64,000 bases of DNA from an uncultured Hungatella sp. (GCA_910588325.1 CAJUPP010000007.1:1-64000), one strand, 5' to 3'. Positions 34,747 to 44,432 are shown, counted from the first letter of the stretch. Translations and numbers: made by a program. The notes: generated by a model from the letters alone, not told the origin.

Positions 34747-35738
34747 AGTTCTTCCTCCCTTCTGATACAGGTTTCCCTCTCTATAAGGCGATAGGGAAGC
34801 GTATATTCTACGTTTTCCTCCTGATGTTTTCTGGTCCGGCTGCACAGTTCATTCAGGGTCCAGGCCACCATTTTGTCAATAGGCTGATAGATGGTGGTCA
34901 GCTTCGGAACGATCCGCTCCGATATCTCAAGTCCGTCAAAACCAAGAACCGATATATCCTTTGGAACCCTTAGCCCGTTTTCATATAAAGCAGAAATGGC
35001 GCCCATGGCAGTCTCATCGCTGAACGCGAACACTGCCGTGAATTTCTTTCCTTTTTTCAGGGCCCTCTGCATGGATCGGTAGCCGTTTTCATAGGTCAGA
35101 TAGCCGAACTCCACCATCTGTTCCTGGTCGTAAGGGATATTGTGCTCTTTCAATGCCTGCTGGCATCCGATAAGGCGTTGGAATCCGGAACTGAAATTGT
35201 GAGAAAAATCAGCCAGAATCAGGACATCCCTGTGGTTTAAGTCCAAAAGATAATTCATCCCCTCATAGGCTGCCGCCATATCGTTGATGTGAACCATATC
35301 GCACCGGCTTTCAAAAGCCGCGCCTCCCAGCATAATAATCTTGATGTTTTTGGCCTGAATATAGTTCAGCATATCCCTGTCAATGTCCTCATCCAGATAA
35401 ATTGCTCCAATCACATACATTTCATTAAACACTCTCTTATAGCTGTCATCTCCCACCGTAGTGGGAACAATCATAACCCTTAAATTATATTTGGGCATCT
35501 GGGTAATGATTTCCTTTAACACCTCACTGAAATATCCCAGCTGCAGGTGAGGAACCAGTACAATACACACGCCCTGAGACCGTTTCACCGATCGGTCCGG
35601 GGTATATTCTAACGTTCTGGCCGCCTCCTCAATTTTTCTGGACAGTTCCTTTCCTACCACGTTACTTCCTGAAAAATATCTGGAAACAGTTGCAGGCGAA
35701 ACACCGGCCAGTTTAGCAACATCACGGATAGTAGCCAC
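34743..35738 (-). CDS. LacI-family transcriptional regulator, operon head
   Basis: 331 aa. N-terminal LacI HTH (ATIRDVAKLAGVSPATVSRYFSG, hinge helix VGKELSRKIEEAARTLEYTP) and a periplasmic-binding-protein-like effector domain (AVFAFSDETAMGAISALYENGLRVPKDISVLGFDGLE). First gene of the sugar operon, so autoregulation with relief by the transported sugar is expected. The ATGA overlap couples it to the permease. Confidence 0.95.
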   Translation of the reverse strand: MATIRDVAKLAGVSPATVSRYFSGSNVVGKELSRKIEEAARTLEYTPDRSVKRSQGVCIVLVPHLQLGYFSEVLKEIITQMPKYNLRVMIVPTTVGDDSYKRVFNEMYVIGAIYLDEDIDRDMLNYIQAKNIKIIMLGGAAFESRCDMVHINDMAAAYEGMNYLLDLNHRDVLILADFSHNFSSGFQRLIGCQQALKEHNIPYDQEQMVEFGYLTYENGYRSMQRALKKGKKFTAVFAFSDETAMGAISALYENGLRVPKDISVLGFDGLEISERIVPKLTTIYQPIDKMVAWTLNELCSRTRKHQEENVEYTLPYRLIERETCIRREEEL

Positions 35739-35807
35739 GACTTTCCACTTCCCTTTGTGTAAAATTGTTTATTTTTTGTTAAAATCCGCTGTTTTTTTGT
35801 TGTTTTT

Positions 35808-35836
35808 ATAATACAATATCTTATTTTGAAAGTCAA
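35808..35836 (-). promoter_or_regulatory. promoter of the LacI/ABC/GH4 operon
   Basis: On the minus strand TTGACT (35831-35836), 17-nt spacer, TATTAT (35808-35813). The transcribed leader is A/T-rich, with a TTGTTAAAATCCGCTG stretch that may include an operator. Confidence 0.75.
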
Positions 35837-35887
35837 TTTTGTTACATGTGTTTCATATTTGTTTCTTGAGTTTCTCGCATCAAAAAA

Positions 35888-35938
35888 GGTATAAAGCGCC
35901 TAAAAATTATTTTAACGCTTTATACCTCGCTTTATACC
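35888..35938 (-). terminator. terminator of the RES-protein transcription unit, built from a triplicated 11-mer
   Basis: On the minus strand GGTATAAAGCG occurs twice in tandem (35928-35938 and 35916-35926), and the complementary CGCTTTATACC follows (35888-35898) with a T6 run. Either upstream copy can pair with the third, giving two alternative stems. Confidence 0.8.
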
Positions 35939-35962
35939 CTGTTTCAGTTCTTCCGCACACTT

Positions 35963-37351
35963 CTATGTCGCAGTCCCCGGCTCCACAATCCTTCTGCTGC
36001 CCTCTATAAATTCAAAATAATCGTCTTTCCACATCACATAACAGCAGTAGCCGGTACTCAAATATTTAATCCCGTCAATTCCAAGCTTTTTGCAGCAAGA
36101 CGCCACAAAATTGGGCAGGAGATATTCTTTTATAATCTTCCCTTCCTCATTATCCACCGTATACCTTAAATGTTCAATAAAATTGTTCCGTCCGCTTATT
36201 TCCTCTGAAAGGTCAATCAGCTTTATGGATTTGACCGGTCTGATGGCCGCCACCTGGATTGCAGGTTTTATTCCGCCGCTGTGTTTTCTTATTTCGGAAA
36301 GCGCTCCCTCCAGCGAATCTGTAATATAATAACAGCTCTTTCCAATGGCATTGTACCTGCCATGGGCGGAAATGTTCACCGGAGCCTTCATCATCTCCTG
36401 ATCCAGAAATGGCTTACCGCCTTTTCTCAGCATCCTTGCATGATAATATGTATCATGGTCGAAATCCATAAATTCTGTCCAGTTCCGGATAATTGCAAAA
36501 ATCTTCTTTCCAACCGGATGATCCATCGCGAAAAAGGAGTCTTCAAACAGCTGGCTCTCAAAAGAAATCAACTCGTCCAAGGTTATCCCTGCAAGCAGGT
36601 CCATAGCTGATTCCGCAACGGTAATCTCATTTGCCGTAACCTTCTGTTTCGGTGTATCCTTATGATAAAATTCCCCCTTGCCCGGATCAAACAGGATTTG
36701 ATCGGTCTGGGTCAATTTTTCAGCAGCAGTCTTACTGAGATCCCTGACAACAGTTTTTCCACCCCGTGGCAGTTTCAAATCCCTGTAGTTCCTGGTCAGA
36801 CGCAGAAAAGCAATATTCTGAGCCGCCATGCTCCGCTCAGCTATATCTGTCATTCCCAGGGAGGACTGCCATGTCGAGGACAGGTTCGACACAAAACTTC
36901 CGATAACTGACTGGCTGTCCGCCATCAGCCCGCAATCTGCGATCTGTTCCTGAAGTTTCAACAATTCCGGTGTTTTTATCGCCATATTCAATACTGCGTC
37001 TATTCCGGAATTTCCCATTCCTGTATTCTGCACGGAAGCTGTGGCTATAGCTAACCCATTAACGGATTCCACGATACCTGATGTGCCGGCATTCGGTACC
37101 GCCAAGGGTATGGCCGCGCTGACCATATCGGAAATCGGACCCAGAGACGAAGCCAATGATGAGACAATGGTCCCTGCTCCTGTCATCGCTCCTGCCCCTG
37201 CCAATTCCATAGATGCCAATGAGGATACCAACGGGCCCATGACTTGTGCGGCAGCAGTTTCCTGTAAAGCTGTCTGATTTATTTCCCTTTCCGGGGGAGA
37301 TATCTCCTGCTTTGACTCCCCATCCCTATTAAATCCATCATCCCTGTTCAT
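35963..37351 (-). CDS. RES-domain protein (putative NAD+-degrading toxin) with long N-terminal region
   Basis: 462 aa from ATG 37349-37351 (GAGG 8 nt upstream). The last ~170 residues carry RES-family positions: Arg306 (YYHARMLRKGG), Arg332 (AHGRYNAIGKSCYYITD), Tyr342 and Glu353 (LEGALSEIRK). RES toxins such as MbcT destroy NAD+. Residues 25-125 are Ala/Gly/Ser-rich and partly hydrophobic, unlike the ~150-190 aa stand-alone RES toxins. No Xre/MbcA-type antitoxin gene is adjacent. The upstream partner is a 77-aa membrane protein. It may be a larger effector or a housekeeping relative; function inferred. Confidence 0.7.
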   Translation of the reverse strand: MNRDDGFNRDGESKQEISPPEREINQTALQETAAAQVMGPLVSSLASMELAGAGAMTGAGTIVSSLASSLGPISDMVSAAIPLAVPNAGTSGIVESVNGLAIATASVQNTGMGNSGIDAVLNMAIKTPELLKLQEQIADCGLMADSQSVIGSFVSNLSSTWQSSLGMTDIAERSMAAQNIAFLRLTRNYRDLKLPRGGKTVVRDLSKTAAEKLTQTDQILFDPGKGEFYHKDTPKQKVTANEITVAESAMDLLAGITLDELISFESQLFEDSFFAMDHPVGKKIFAIIRNWTEFMDFDHDTYYHARMLRKGGKPFLDQEMMKAPVNISAHGRYNAIGKSCYYITDSLEGALSEIRKHSGGIKPAIQVAAIRPVKSIKLIDLSEEISGRNNFIEHLRYTVDNEEGKIIKEYLLPNFVASCCKKLGIDGIKYLSTGYCCYVMWKDDYFEFIEGSRRIVEPGTAT

Positions 37352-37377
37352 ATATCGTACCTCTTCGTATCTCACAA

Positions 37378-37611
37378 TCAATGTTTATTCATACTTTTAT
37401 CCATCACAACTTCCAAAACCTTCATCATCAACGGAATATAAGTAAGCACAAAAACAATGGAAGCAGCCATCCTTACCCTCTTCTTATCTTTCTTTAATAC
37501 CTGCATACCTGCCAGAAGCCCCATGGAAAAAAGACAGAACTTAAGCAACGCCATGTCCTTCCAGGTACATCTGTTTAAATATTCATCCGCACAAGAAAGC
37601 AAAAACTTCAC
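37378..37611 (-). CDS. small two-helix membrane protein, unknown
   Basis: 77 aa from GTG 37609-37611, the start best spaced from GGAGG (7 nt). Two hydrophobic segments (ALLKFCLFSMGLLAGMQVL and MAASIVFVLTYIPLMMKVL) are separated by a basic KKDKKRVR turn. Ends 26 nt before the RES-protein start, so probably co-transcribed. It could be an immunity or targeting partner, but there is no direct evidence. Confidence 0.65.
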   Translation of the reverse strand: MKFLLSCADEYLNRCTWKDMALLKFCLFSMGLLAGMQVLKKDKKRVRMAASIVFVLTYIPLMMKVLEVVMDKSMNKH

Positions 37612-37670
37612 AGCCACCCCTCCTCTTTGCAGTCTCTTCCTGTCTTTTTTAGCTGCCGCTCAATCTCACC

Positions 37671-38585
37671 TTATTCCTTCTTAATAGTGTATCTTCTTAG
37701 CCGTTCCACAGCCTCCTCTTCAGATAAGCCGAAACGCGCTTTCAGCTTTTCAAGTATTCTCTGCTGAGGAATATCTTCCTCCAAGTTGTCCAGAATCAAT
37801 GCCCTTATCCCCTGCTCCAGTCCCTGCTCCAACCCCTGCGCTACCCCCTGCTCAAAACTCAGCCTTTTTTCGTTTTCCACATGATGCGCCTCATTGTATT
37901 CTGTCAAAATCACATCCTTCACCTCCATTTGGTGTCTCCTCAAAAAATCTGCCAATATCTCATTCTCAATACAGTGTTCCACTGCTCTGTCCACGGCTTC
38001 TTCCAGCCTTAGCCCAGCTTTTATCCCTTTCCGTATCTCTTCCACCAGATAAGCATACTCCCACAGCTTTCTACAGCCTTTCATTATCTTTTCATTATGC
38101 CCATAATTGATATTCAACACGGTCACCGTACATTCTAAAGCGTAACCATCCCTGTTCTTCTTTATATACGAATCCGACAGTTTTAACTGTTCCATATCCC
38201 CCCTGGCTCTGCTTCCATTATAAAATACAATGAAATTCGGTGCCGGAAGCTTTAAAAGGGCCTCTGAATACAGGTCGAGTCCGTTCTCCCCCACATACCC
38301 ACGATACAATGCCGCCAGGTAAAAAAGGCCGCGCAAAGGCATGTTCGGATTCCAGCTGCTCTGAGCCTCATAAAGATTCAGATAATCGTCAATCAAGAAC
38401 GAGACATCATTCTTGATACCCATATAGATCACGTCTTCGATGGTGTTAATCTCCAAGTCTTCTGTATTTTTGTAATCAGACCCGTTAACTACATTATAAA
38501 GGCTCAGCAATTCCTCCTTCTCCCTGAATATCATTCGAAACAGGCTGTCCTTATAGGTCCGCCTTACTCTTACCTTACTGCTCAT
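37671..38585 (-). CDS. Rpn-family (YhgA-like) PD-(D/E)XK nuclease
   Basis: 304 aa. N-terminal block TYKDSLFRMIFREKEELLSLYN, then a nuclease core with DVSFLIDDYLNLYEAQSSWNPNMPLR, where Asp and Glu-x-Gln fit the PD-(D/E)XK metal site. The region after it (PNFIVFYNGSR) is typical of Rpn proteins. Near the C-terminus a QG-repeat (EQGVAQGLEQGLEQGI) is characteristic and often variable in length. Rpn proteins promote recombination or act in phage defence. Often multi-copy in Lachnospiraceae genomes. Confidence 0.88.
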   Translation of the reverse strand: MSSKVRVRRTYKDSLFRMIFREKEELLSLYNVVNGSDYKNTEDLEINTIEDVIYMGIKNDVSFLIDDYLNLYEAQSSWNPNMPLRGLFYLAALYRGYVGENGLDLYSEALLKLPAPNFIVFYNGSRARGDMEQLKLSDSYIKKNRDGYALECTVTVLNINYGHNEKIMKGCRKLWEYAYLVEEIRKGIKAGLRLEEAVDRAVEHCIENEILADFLRRHQMEVKDVILTEYNEAHHVENEKRLSFEQGVAQGLEQGLEQGIRALILDNLEEDIPQQRILEKLKARFGLSEEEAVERLRRYTIKKE

Positions 38586-38786
38586 AAATTTTCTCCTCTC
38601 ATTATACTATAGTTACACATCTTTTGCAAATTGTGTGGGAATGAATTCATGATAGAAATCAGATGCCACAGATGCCTAAACGGCCTAGATCTCCTGAAAT
38701 AGAAACTATTTTGACAAAAATAGTCTAACACAAAGTGCTTTTGCTGGCAATATGAATTTTAATGAGAACTGTCCGAAAAACAGAGG

Positions 38787-39685
38787 CTATTCATCAGACA
38801 GTTTAATTACCACAACTCCATCAATTATTTTAATAGAGTCATCATTTGGATATGTATTCATAACCTGAACCTCTGGAAGATCTTTATATTCTTTTTCGTC
38901 TTTCACATCCGTCGCAAAACCATACATCATCCGCTCAACTACATATCGAGCCATTATTTCCATCAGATTTACAGCAATGGGAACTATAAGAAACATTCCT
39001 GCCAGAAATACTCCTTTCCAATGGCCTTTTCGAAAGACTATGATGCTGTCAATTATAGCAACGCCAAGAAACATCATTGTAAAAATGTGAAATAAAATTT
39101 GAGCCAGCAAAGAGCAGGAAATACTGTTAATTGTAATCAAAAAACTCCACCATCTTATATAGGCCGCTTTCATAAGCGATGGATACTGCCATAATGGTGT
39201 CCGGGCCATATTGTTTATTCCTCTATGTGTATTTAACTGAACACCTTCCGCATATAATGACCACTTGGTAAGAATTATTACTACACCGTCCATCCAGCTC
39301 TGGTTCCAGACATAATATGTCATATGCCCGATAAAAGGATACGACGCAGAAAACAGCACTAACGTCCGTCCCTCTGCCCGCATCCGAAAACAGCCTCTTC
39401 AGCATTATAAGAAGGCACAATGCGGCTGCAATGAACTTTATCCCAAAAAATAAAATGATATCCAGGCATCAGGTTCCCTTAAAAAAATAAACAAGCAAAT
39501 TAAACAGACTGGCGCAGCAATACGCATAGGTCCCCATCGCTGTATACAAGGGAACGGCTGCCAACGGGATACAGCTCCAATGCAGAAAACATAGCCGCTG
39601 TCATAAACCCTGCCGCCAAAACTGTATACACATACATGTTCCGCCAGATCGTCCGCATTCTTTCCATAATTCCCCGAATCTCCAT
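38787..39685 (-). pseudogene. frameshifted membrane-protein gene (polytopic, possibly GtrII-like)
   Basis: The reading frame is broken at least twice. The N-terminus (39685-39500: WRNMYVYTVLAAGFMTAAMF) continues in another frame (about 39503-39370: RIAAPVCLICLFIFLREPDA). It then continues in a third (about 39380-38787: TLVLFSASYPFIGHMTYYVW to the end). All pieces are hydrophobic helices of one protein. The C-terminal part ends with a soluble tail (IKIIDGVVVIKLSDE). The total is too short for the usual ~500-residue relatives, so an internal deletion is likely too. The family guess is tentative; decay is clear. Confidence 0.7.
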
Positions 39686-39773
39686 GACCTTATGGTTTCC
39701 TTTCCTATCATTCTGCTATTTTAAAATTGCTTTCGTCTTCCACACACAAATGATTAACACGTAAACGATTCTG

Positions 39774-40181
39774 TCACTTTAAATCTGATAATTCGTTTTT
39801 TATCTTGGAAGAACAAATCCCAGGCGTTCTGGATAAACGGACAACCTCTTTTCCATTATTTTTACACCATTCAATAGCCCGCTGAAATCTCTCATGTGTT
39901 TGATCACCGCCAACAGCAAAGATATCAAAATCTATGTTTGGTAAGGTTTCATCTACATTTTGATAGATAATAACCTCATCAACTATTTTAAGAGCTTTAA
40001 CTAAATCTATTCTTTGCTCAGTAGTATATAATATGGTTGCATTTGGCTTCGTTTTTAAAATATAATCACCATCTTGCACTGCAACGATCAAATAGTCTCC
40101 TAATTTCCTGGCATTTTCAAATAATCTGAGATGTCCTAAATGAAAATAATCGAAAACTCCAACTGTTATAACCTTTTTCAT
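39774..40181 (-). CDS. tagD: glycerol-3-phosphate cytidylyltransferase-like (TagD family)
   Basis: 135 aa, the usual TagD size. His14-Leu-Gly-His17 (FDYFHLGHLRLF) is the nucleotidyltransferase HxGH motif, and RTPGICSSKIKN corresponds to the RTxGISTT(S)KI motif. Makes CDP-glycerol from CTP and glycerol 3-phosphate. Last gene of the capsule operon and overlaps the flippase by 4 nt. Supplies CDP-glycerol to the TagF-like transferase at 45948. Confidence 0.92.
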   Translation of the reverse strand: MKKVITVGVFDYFHLGHLRLFENARKLGDYLIVAVQDGDYILKTKPNATILYTTEQRIDLVKALKIVDEVIIYQNVDETLPNIDFDIFAVGGDQTHERFQRAIEWCKNNGKEVVRLSRTPGICSSKIKNELSDLK

Positions 40182-41755
40182 ACGTCAACTCCTTTGTATT
40201 TTAAACTGCACAAAAATTTTTCTTTTAAATCGCCAGTAATTCCACAAACAAACCGTTTGGCATTTATATATTCCTTTAACCTGCTAAGCATTATCCACAA
40301 CACTGCATTTCCTAATCCAACACAGGCAGTACCTTTTAAGACCAATCCTAAAGTCCCTTGTATTGGAATCAAATAACAAACCGAATATACAATAGCTATT
40401 GCCAAAACAGTAATTAAGAAATACTTTAGTTGAAGAAAGATATAATGTAAATAACTGCTCTCTTTAAAATAATAATGAAATACGATGTATCCTCCATATC
40501 CAAGTCCTATAAATAACAATGTAATGATTGTAGCTATCAAAATACCATTTACTCCCCAAATCCGTCCTAAAAGAAAATTAAGTATAAGGTTTGCTATTGC
40601 TTCTATAAGTACACGATATCGTCCGTACCACCATAACCCAGCCCCGTCTTTATACAAAGAAATAATATCCGCCATTCCCAATTCATAGAAATATATACAA
40701 AACAGCGTTACTGTAAACATAGGAAACGAAAGGCTTTCCCCCATCCATAGTTTCATAAAAGGCTGATATAGACAAAACAGACATATACTGCAGAATCCAT
40801 TAAGCCACATATAAATAAAATTCATCATGCTGAAATCTCTGTAATTTTTTGCAAGACTTTCACTGGCAATACTATTGCCTACGCTTGCTCTGATTGCATT
40901 AGGAATTTGAGATAATATGCTGTGGACGGCAGATAAAATATAAAAATAATTATTATAGATTGCTATTGTTGTTAATCCCATATAGATAGATATAACAATA
41001 CTGTCAAATGAATTTCTCGTTGCAGAGCATATTTTTTGTAATGCAATACCTTTAACATGATTTTTTATACTTGTTTTATCTTCTTCAGAAATATTTCCTT
41101 TGCAGATAATCCCCGGAAATTTCCGGGAACAAACTACTGCTGTATAAATATTTTCTACTATAGTAAATATCGGAAATACAACTACATATATATAATAACT
41201 CTTAACTGTCAGCAAAATACCTATCTGTAATACATAAAGAATGCTTGATAAAACTGTATTGATATTACTGATAATATCGTTCCTTTGGTATGCGATCAAT
41301 AATGCCTTTTTATGAGCAAACACAAAATAACTTATGGATGTATTTATTAAGTATATAAGATATAATATATAAATATTGACACCTGACGGATATTCTCCGT
41401 TAATCAACTGGGGGATCATTGGCATGAGTATAAGTCCAATGATCAATAAAACGCAGCCTATATACCTGTATATATTTTTGTATAATTTTAATAGAGCACA
41501 TATTTGTGTTTTGTCATTGTCAGATATTGGCTTGTACATGCTGTACACTAAAGCACTGCCAAATCCTAACTCTGTCAAATTCAATACGTTTAATATAGAT
41601 GTAAACAGACTGTTTAACCCCAAATATTCCTTACCAAGTGAAGAAACCATGATGGTTCTCACAAAAAATGGTAATAGCACCAATACAAGTTTATTTGCTG
41701 TTCCGGAAACAATATTTCTAATTCCGTTTTTCGCTCTTCCTTCCACAAACATCAT
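40178..41755 (-). CDS. Wzx-type polysaccharide flippase
   Basis: 525 aa with about 14 hydrophobic helices. MATE/Wzx superfamily start: IRNIVSGTANKLVLVLLPFFVRTIMVSSLGKEYLGLNSLFTSIL. Flips undecaprenyl-linked repeat units to the outer membrane face. Overlaps both neighbours by 4 nt, showing tight operon packing. Confidence 0.9.
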   Translation of the reverse strand: MMFVEGRAKNGIRNIVSGTANKLVLVLLPFFVRTIMVSSLGKEYLGLNSLFTSILNVLNLTELGFGSALVYSMYKPISDNDKTQICALLKLYKNIYRYIGCVLLIIGLILMPMIPQLINGEYPSGVNIYILYLIYLINTSISYFVFAHKKALLIAYQRNDIISNINTVLSSILYVLQIGILLTVKSYYIYVVVFPIFTIVENIYTAVVCSRKFPGIICKGNISEEDKTSIKNHVKGIALQKICSATRNSFDSIVISIYMGLTTIAIYNNYFYILSAVHSILSQIPNAIRASVGNSIASESLAKNYRDFSMMNFIYMWLNGFCSICLFCLYQPFMKLWMGESLSFPMFTVTLFCIYFYELGMADIISLYKDGAGLWWYGRYRVLIEAIANLILNFLLGRIWGVNGILIATIITLLFIGLGYGGYIVFHYYFKESSYLHYIFLQLKYFLITVLAIAIVYSVCYLIPIQGTLGLVLKGTACVGLGNAVLWIMLSRLKEYINAKRFVCGITGDLKEKFLCSLKYKGVDV

Positions 41756-42984
41756 CTCTGTTCTTTTATTGACATTCCTCTAATCCTTTTGGAAAATAAG
41801 TAAATATAATCTAAAATTCTGCATAAAGGATACAGTTTTTTATACCAATTTGACGATACATTATACTCAAGCAATTCTGTAGGCAAGATCCGTATATATT
41901 TTTTAATAATTTTATCTATAGGTTTATGATCGTCAGTTACCTCTTTCATAAATTTATCTCTGTCATGGTTACCTGCTAAGCTTTTAAACAATTTAGGATT
42001 ATATCTTTCAATATATTGTATATCCGCTTCATAAAATACCAGACTGTTTATCCGGCTGATAACCCTGTCTCCTTTATCGGTTTGCGTAATTATTGTCGAT
42101 ATATTTCGATTCTCCATTTTAAAAGGAATTACTCTTGTCTGATTCTTAAAATCCGCTAATGTTATATCTGAAGCTCTGTTGCCAGAAAACTTGCATGTTT
42201 CGCAAGATTTTCTCATACATAATCCGTTAACATAAGCATGATGGTAATAATCTCGTGTAGCATATTCTTTCCTCCCATTGTCAAAGGTATAGCTGCAGCA
42301 ATTTGAATTTACATGATCCTTCAGCATTCTTTTTTCTCTAAACTCAAAATGTTTTATTTTTCTTTTATATTTATTCTCTAAATATGTAATCCATCTTTTA
42401 AAAACAACTGCCGACCCTTGTCCATGACATGCAAAATCCACGGTTATGAGTTTATCATAATCTTTTTTCAGATAATTCTTTAATCCGTTAATCTGGCATG
42501 GAGTTCCCGAAAACAAAACATATCTGTCTCCATCTAAAAAACATTTTGCCTGCTGATAAGCGTCGCCTGGTATGGAAGTTACGTATTTGCTTTTACAAAA
42601 TGTTCTGAGTTTATCTACACTATCGGCATAATCCAGTTCAACATCCAGTCCATTCCATTTGGCTCCAAATACAATTCCATCTAAACATTCTATCACATAA
42701 AATCCAATGGAATAAAAAATCCCGCCACTGGAACTGTTTTCCCATATCTTATAATCTTTCGTTATTGCAGCATAATAGTTCTTATACTTGTTGTGATAAG
42801 TACCATGATTCATTGGACATACCATATGACACAAATCGCAATGGACACACAGTTTACTGTCTAAAATCTGCGGAAACCAGAATCCCTCTTTATTTTGAAT
42901 AAAGTTTATTATATTTTGGGGACAAACAGCAACACATGCTGCACATCCGCAACAGTATTTTTCACTTTCAAATAATTTCATCAC
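41752..42984 (-). CDS. FrhB/F420-hydrogenase beta-subunit-like ferredoxin protein of polysaccharide clusters
   Basis: 410 aa. Two N-terminal 4Fe-4S motifs (CCGCAACVAVCPQNI; HCDLCHMVCPM) are followed by a FrhB-like flavoprotein region (SSSGGIFYSIGFYV; LFSGTPCQINGLKNYL; DFACHGQGSAVVFKRW). Homologues occur regularly next to polysaccharide pyruvyltransferases, as here, but their reaction is not established; redox modification of a sugar or of a lipid-linked intermediate is possible. Overlaps the pyruvyltransferase by 4 nt. Confidence 0.85.
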   Translation of the reverse strand: MMKLFESEKYCCGCAACVAVCPQNIINFIQNKEGFWFPQILDSKLCVHCDLCHMVCPMNHGTYHNKYKNYYAAITKDYKIWENSSSGGIFYSIGFYVIECLDGIVFGAKWNGLDVELDYADSVDKLRTFCKSKYVTSIPGDAYQQAKCFLDGDRYVLFSGTPCQINGLKNYLKKDYDKLITVDFACHGQGSAVVFKRWITYLENKYKRKIKHFEFREKRMLKDHVNSNCCSYTFDNGRKEYATRDYYHHAYVNGLCMRKSCETCKFSGNRASDITLADFKNQTRVIPFKMENRNISTIITQTDKGDRVISRINSLVFYEADIQYIERYNPKLFKSLAGNHDRDKFMKEVTDDHKPIDKIIKKYIRILPTELLEYNVSSNWYKKLYPLCRILDYIYLFSKRIRGMSIKEQR

Positions 42985-44432
42985 GGCTGCCTCTTCATAA
43001 TTTTTTTTATAAGATACGGTAAATCATAGGCTAAATAATAGTTTACATAGATATCTGCTATTGATTTTTTCTGAAAGTCTCTTTTAAGTGCATCATAAAA
43101 CAATGGCCGTCTGTAATTTAACTTTCCATGATTATTATAGTACTGACATCCATAGCATTCCTCTCTAAGCATGAAATCCCATTTATCCATTCTTTCAAGT
43201 AAATATCTCTTAATAAACGTCGAATTTTTCTTTCTGTTTAAAAATTCATCTGCTTCTATACCATCATTATTACATATATTTTTTATTGTACACTTAGTAA
43301 AAACATTGTACTCACTATTATATTTTCCAGTGCTGTCCAACGCCTTTTTCAGATAACTGATAGATGATTTTCTTAAATGTTCTAATCGTTTATTTACTTT
43401 CTTATAATTAATCTGTACTCTGCTGAAATTGTTACCAACACAATTTGTTATTTGCAGAGATGAAAATAAATCTGTCAATCTGCTGTTTCTTGATAATTTA
43501 CTTTTCGAATTATCCTTTAAAAATACATGAAACTGTTTATTATAAACAATGGATAAAACAGCAATATGAAACGAATCTGTACAGATGAAATCTGCTTTAT
43601 CTATTAGACTCAGTAATTCTTCAGGCGATGGGTTCTCTATATTTGCATATATATTATCTTCTGATTGAGTACAATGCAGTATAATCGGGCTAAGTTTTCT
43701 ATTTTGGGCTTCCTTCAAAGCGCGCTTATAATATTTTTCATTATTTTTCAGAAAGAAAATAATCATATATGGCGTTTTCATTTCCGATACATTCTTTTTT
43801 AATTTATCCCAGTCCTTTTTTTCTAATAATAATACCGGATCCACAACATGAACAATATCATTTCTTCCGCTTATTTCAGAGGCTAATTCACATCCGGTTT
43901 TTTCCCGAATAGACACATATTTAAACCGTTTTATAAGCTTACCTATTCTATTAGAAAGATTCTTATTATCTATTTCAGATATTCCGAAACTTGGTGCATA
44001 AGCTACAATTTTTTCATTTGGAACAAAATCAAGAAAATATCTCTCGTCAAATCCATCCGGAGACCATATCTGATCGCTTCCGCATATGATTGTTCCATAA
44101 AAATTTGATATTTCTGACAATTCCTGATAACTATAGCATCTCTTTGTGTAAGAAAAAAAGGTCTTATAAAAATGCTCAAATGCTTTATAATTAGAATAAA
44201 TTTTACTGTTTTTTCTTTTTGGCTTCATCCTAATGATGCCTGTCTTTATTAAATCATATAATGTCCGCATTGGTAATGGCAATTCAGACAGCCTTCTATA
44301 ATCGATTAAATCAACCGAATATCCCATTGTTTTGACCACGTGACTTAAAGCGTATGCCTGAAAGCCTGTTCCATAATTATCTGTATGATGCCATGTCATA
44401 ATAGCTGCCTTTTTATCAGGTATATCATTCAT
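42981..44432 (-). CDS. polysaccharide pyruvyltransferase family protein
   Basis: 483 aa. Family start AAIMTWHHTDNYGTGFQAYALSHVVKTMGYSVDLIDY, then IICGSDQIWSPDGFDERYFLDFVPNEKIVAYAPSFG and ADFICTDSFHIAVLSIVYNKQF, as in CsaB/ExoV-like proteins. Adds a pyruvate ketal from phosphoenolpyruvate to a sugar, giving the polymer negative charge. Overlaps aspartate-racemase-like gene by 8 nt. Confidence 0.9.
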   Translation of the reverse strand: MNDIPDKKAAIMTWHHTDNYGTGFQAYALSHVVKTMGYSVDLIDYRRLSELPLPMRTLYDLIKTGIIRMKPKRKNSKIYSNYKAFEHFYKTFFSYTKRCYSYQELSEISNFYGTIICGSDQIWSPDGFDERYFLDFVPNEKIVAYAPSFGISEIDNKNLSNRIGKLIKRFKYVSIREKTGCELASEISGRNDIVHVVDPVLLLEKKDWDKLKKNVSEMKTPYMIIFFLKNNEKYYKRALKEAQNRKLSPIILHCTQSEDNIYANIENPSPEELLSLIDKADFICTDSFHIAVLSIVYNKQFHVFLKDNSKSKLSRNSRLTDLFSSLQITNCVGNNFSRVQINYKKVNKRLEHLRKSSISYLKKALDSTGKYNSEYNVFTKCTIKNICNNDGIEADEFLNRKKNSTFIKRYLLERMDKWDFMLREECYGCQYYNNHGKLNYRRPLFYDALKRDFQKKSIADIYVNYYLAYDLPYLIKKIMKRQP

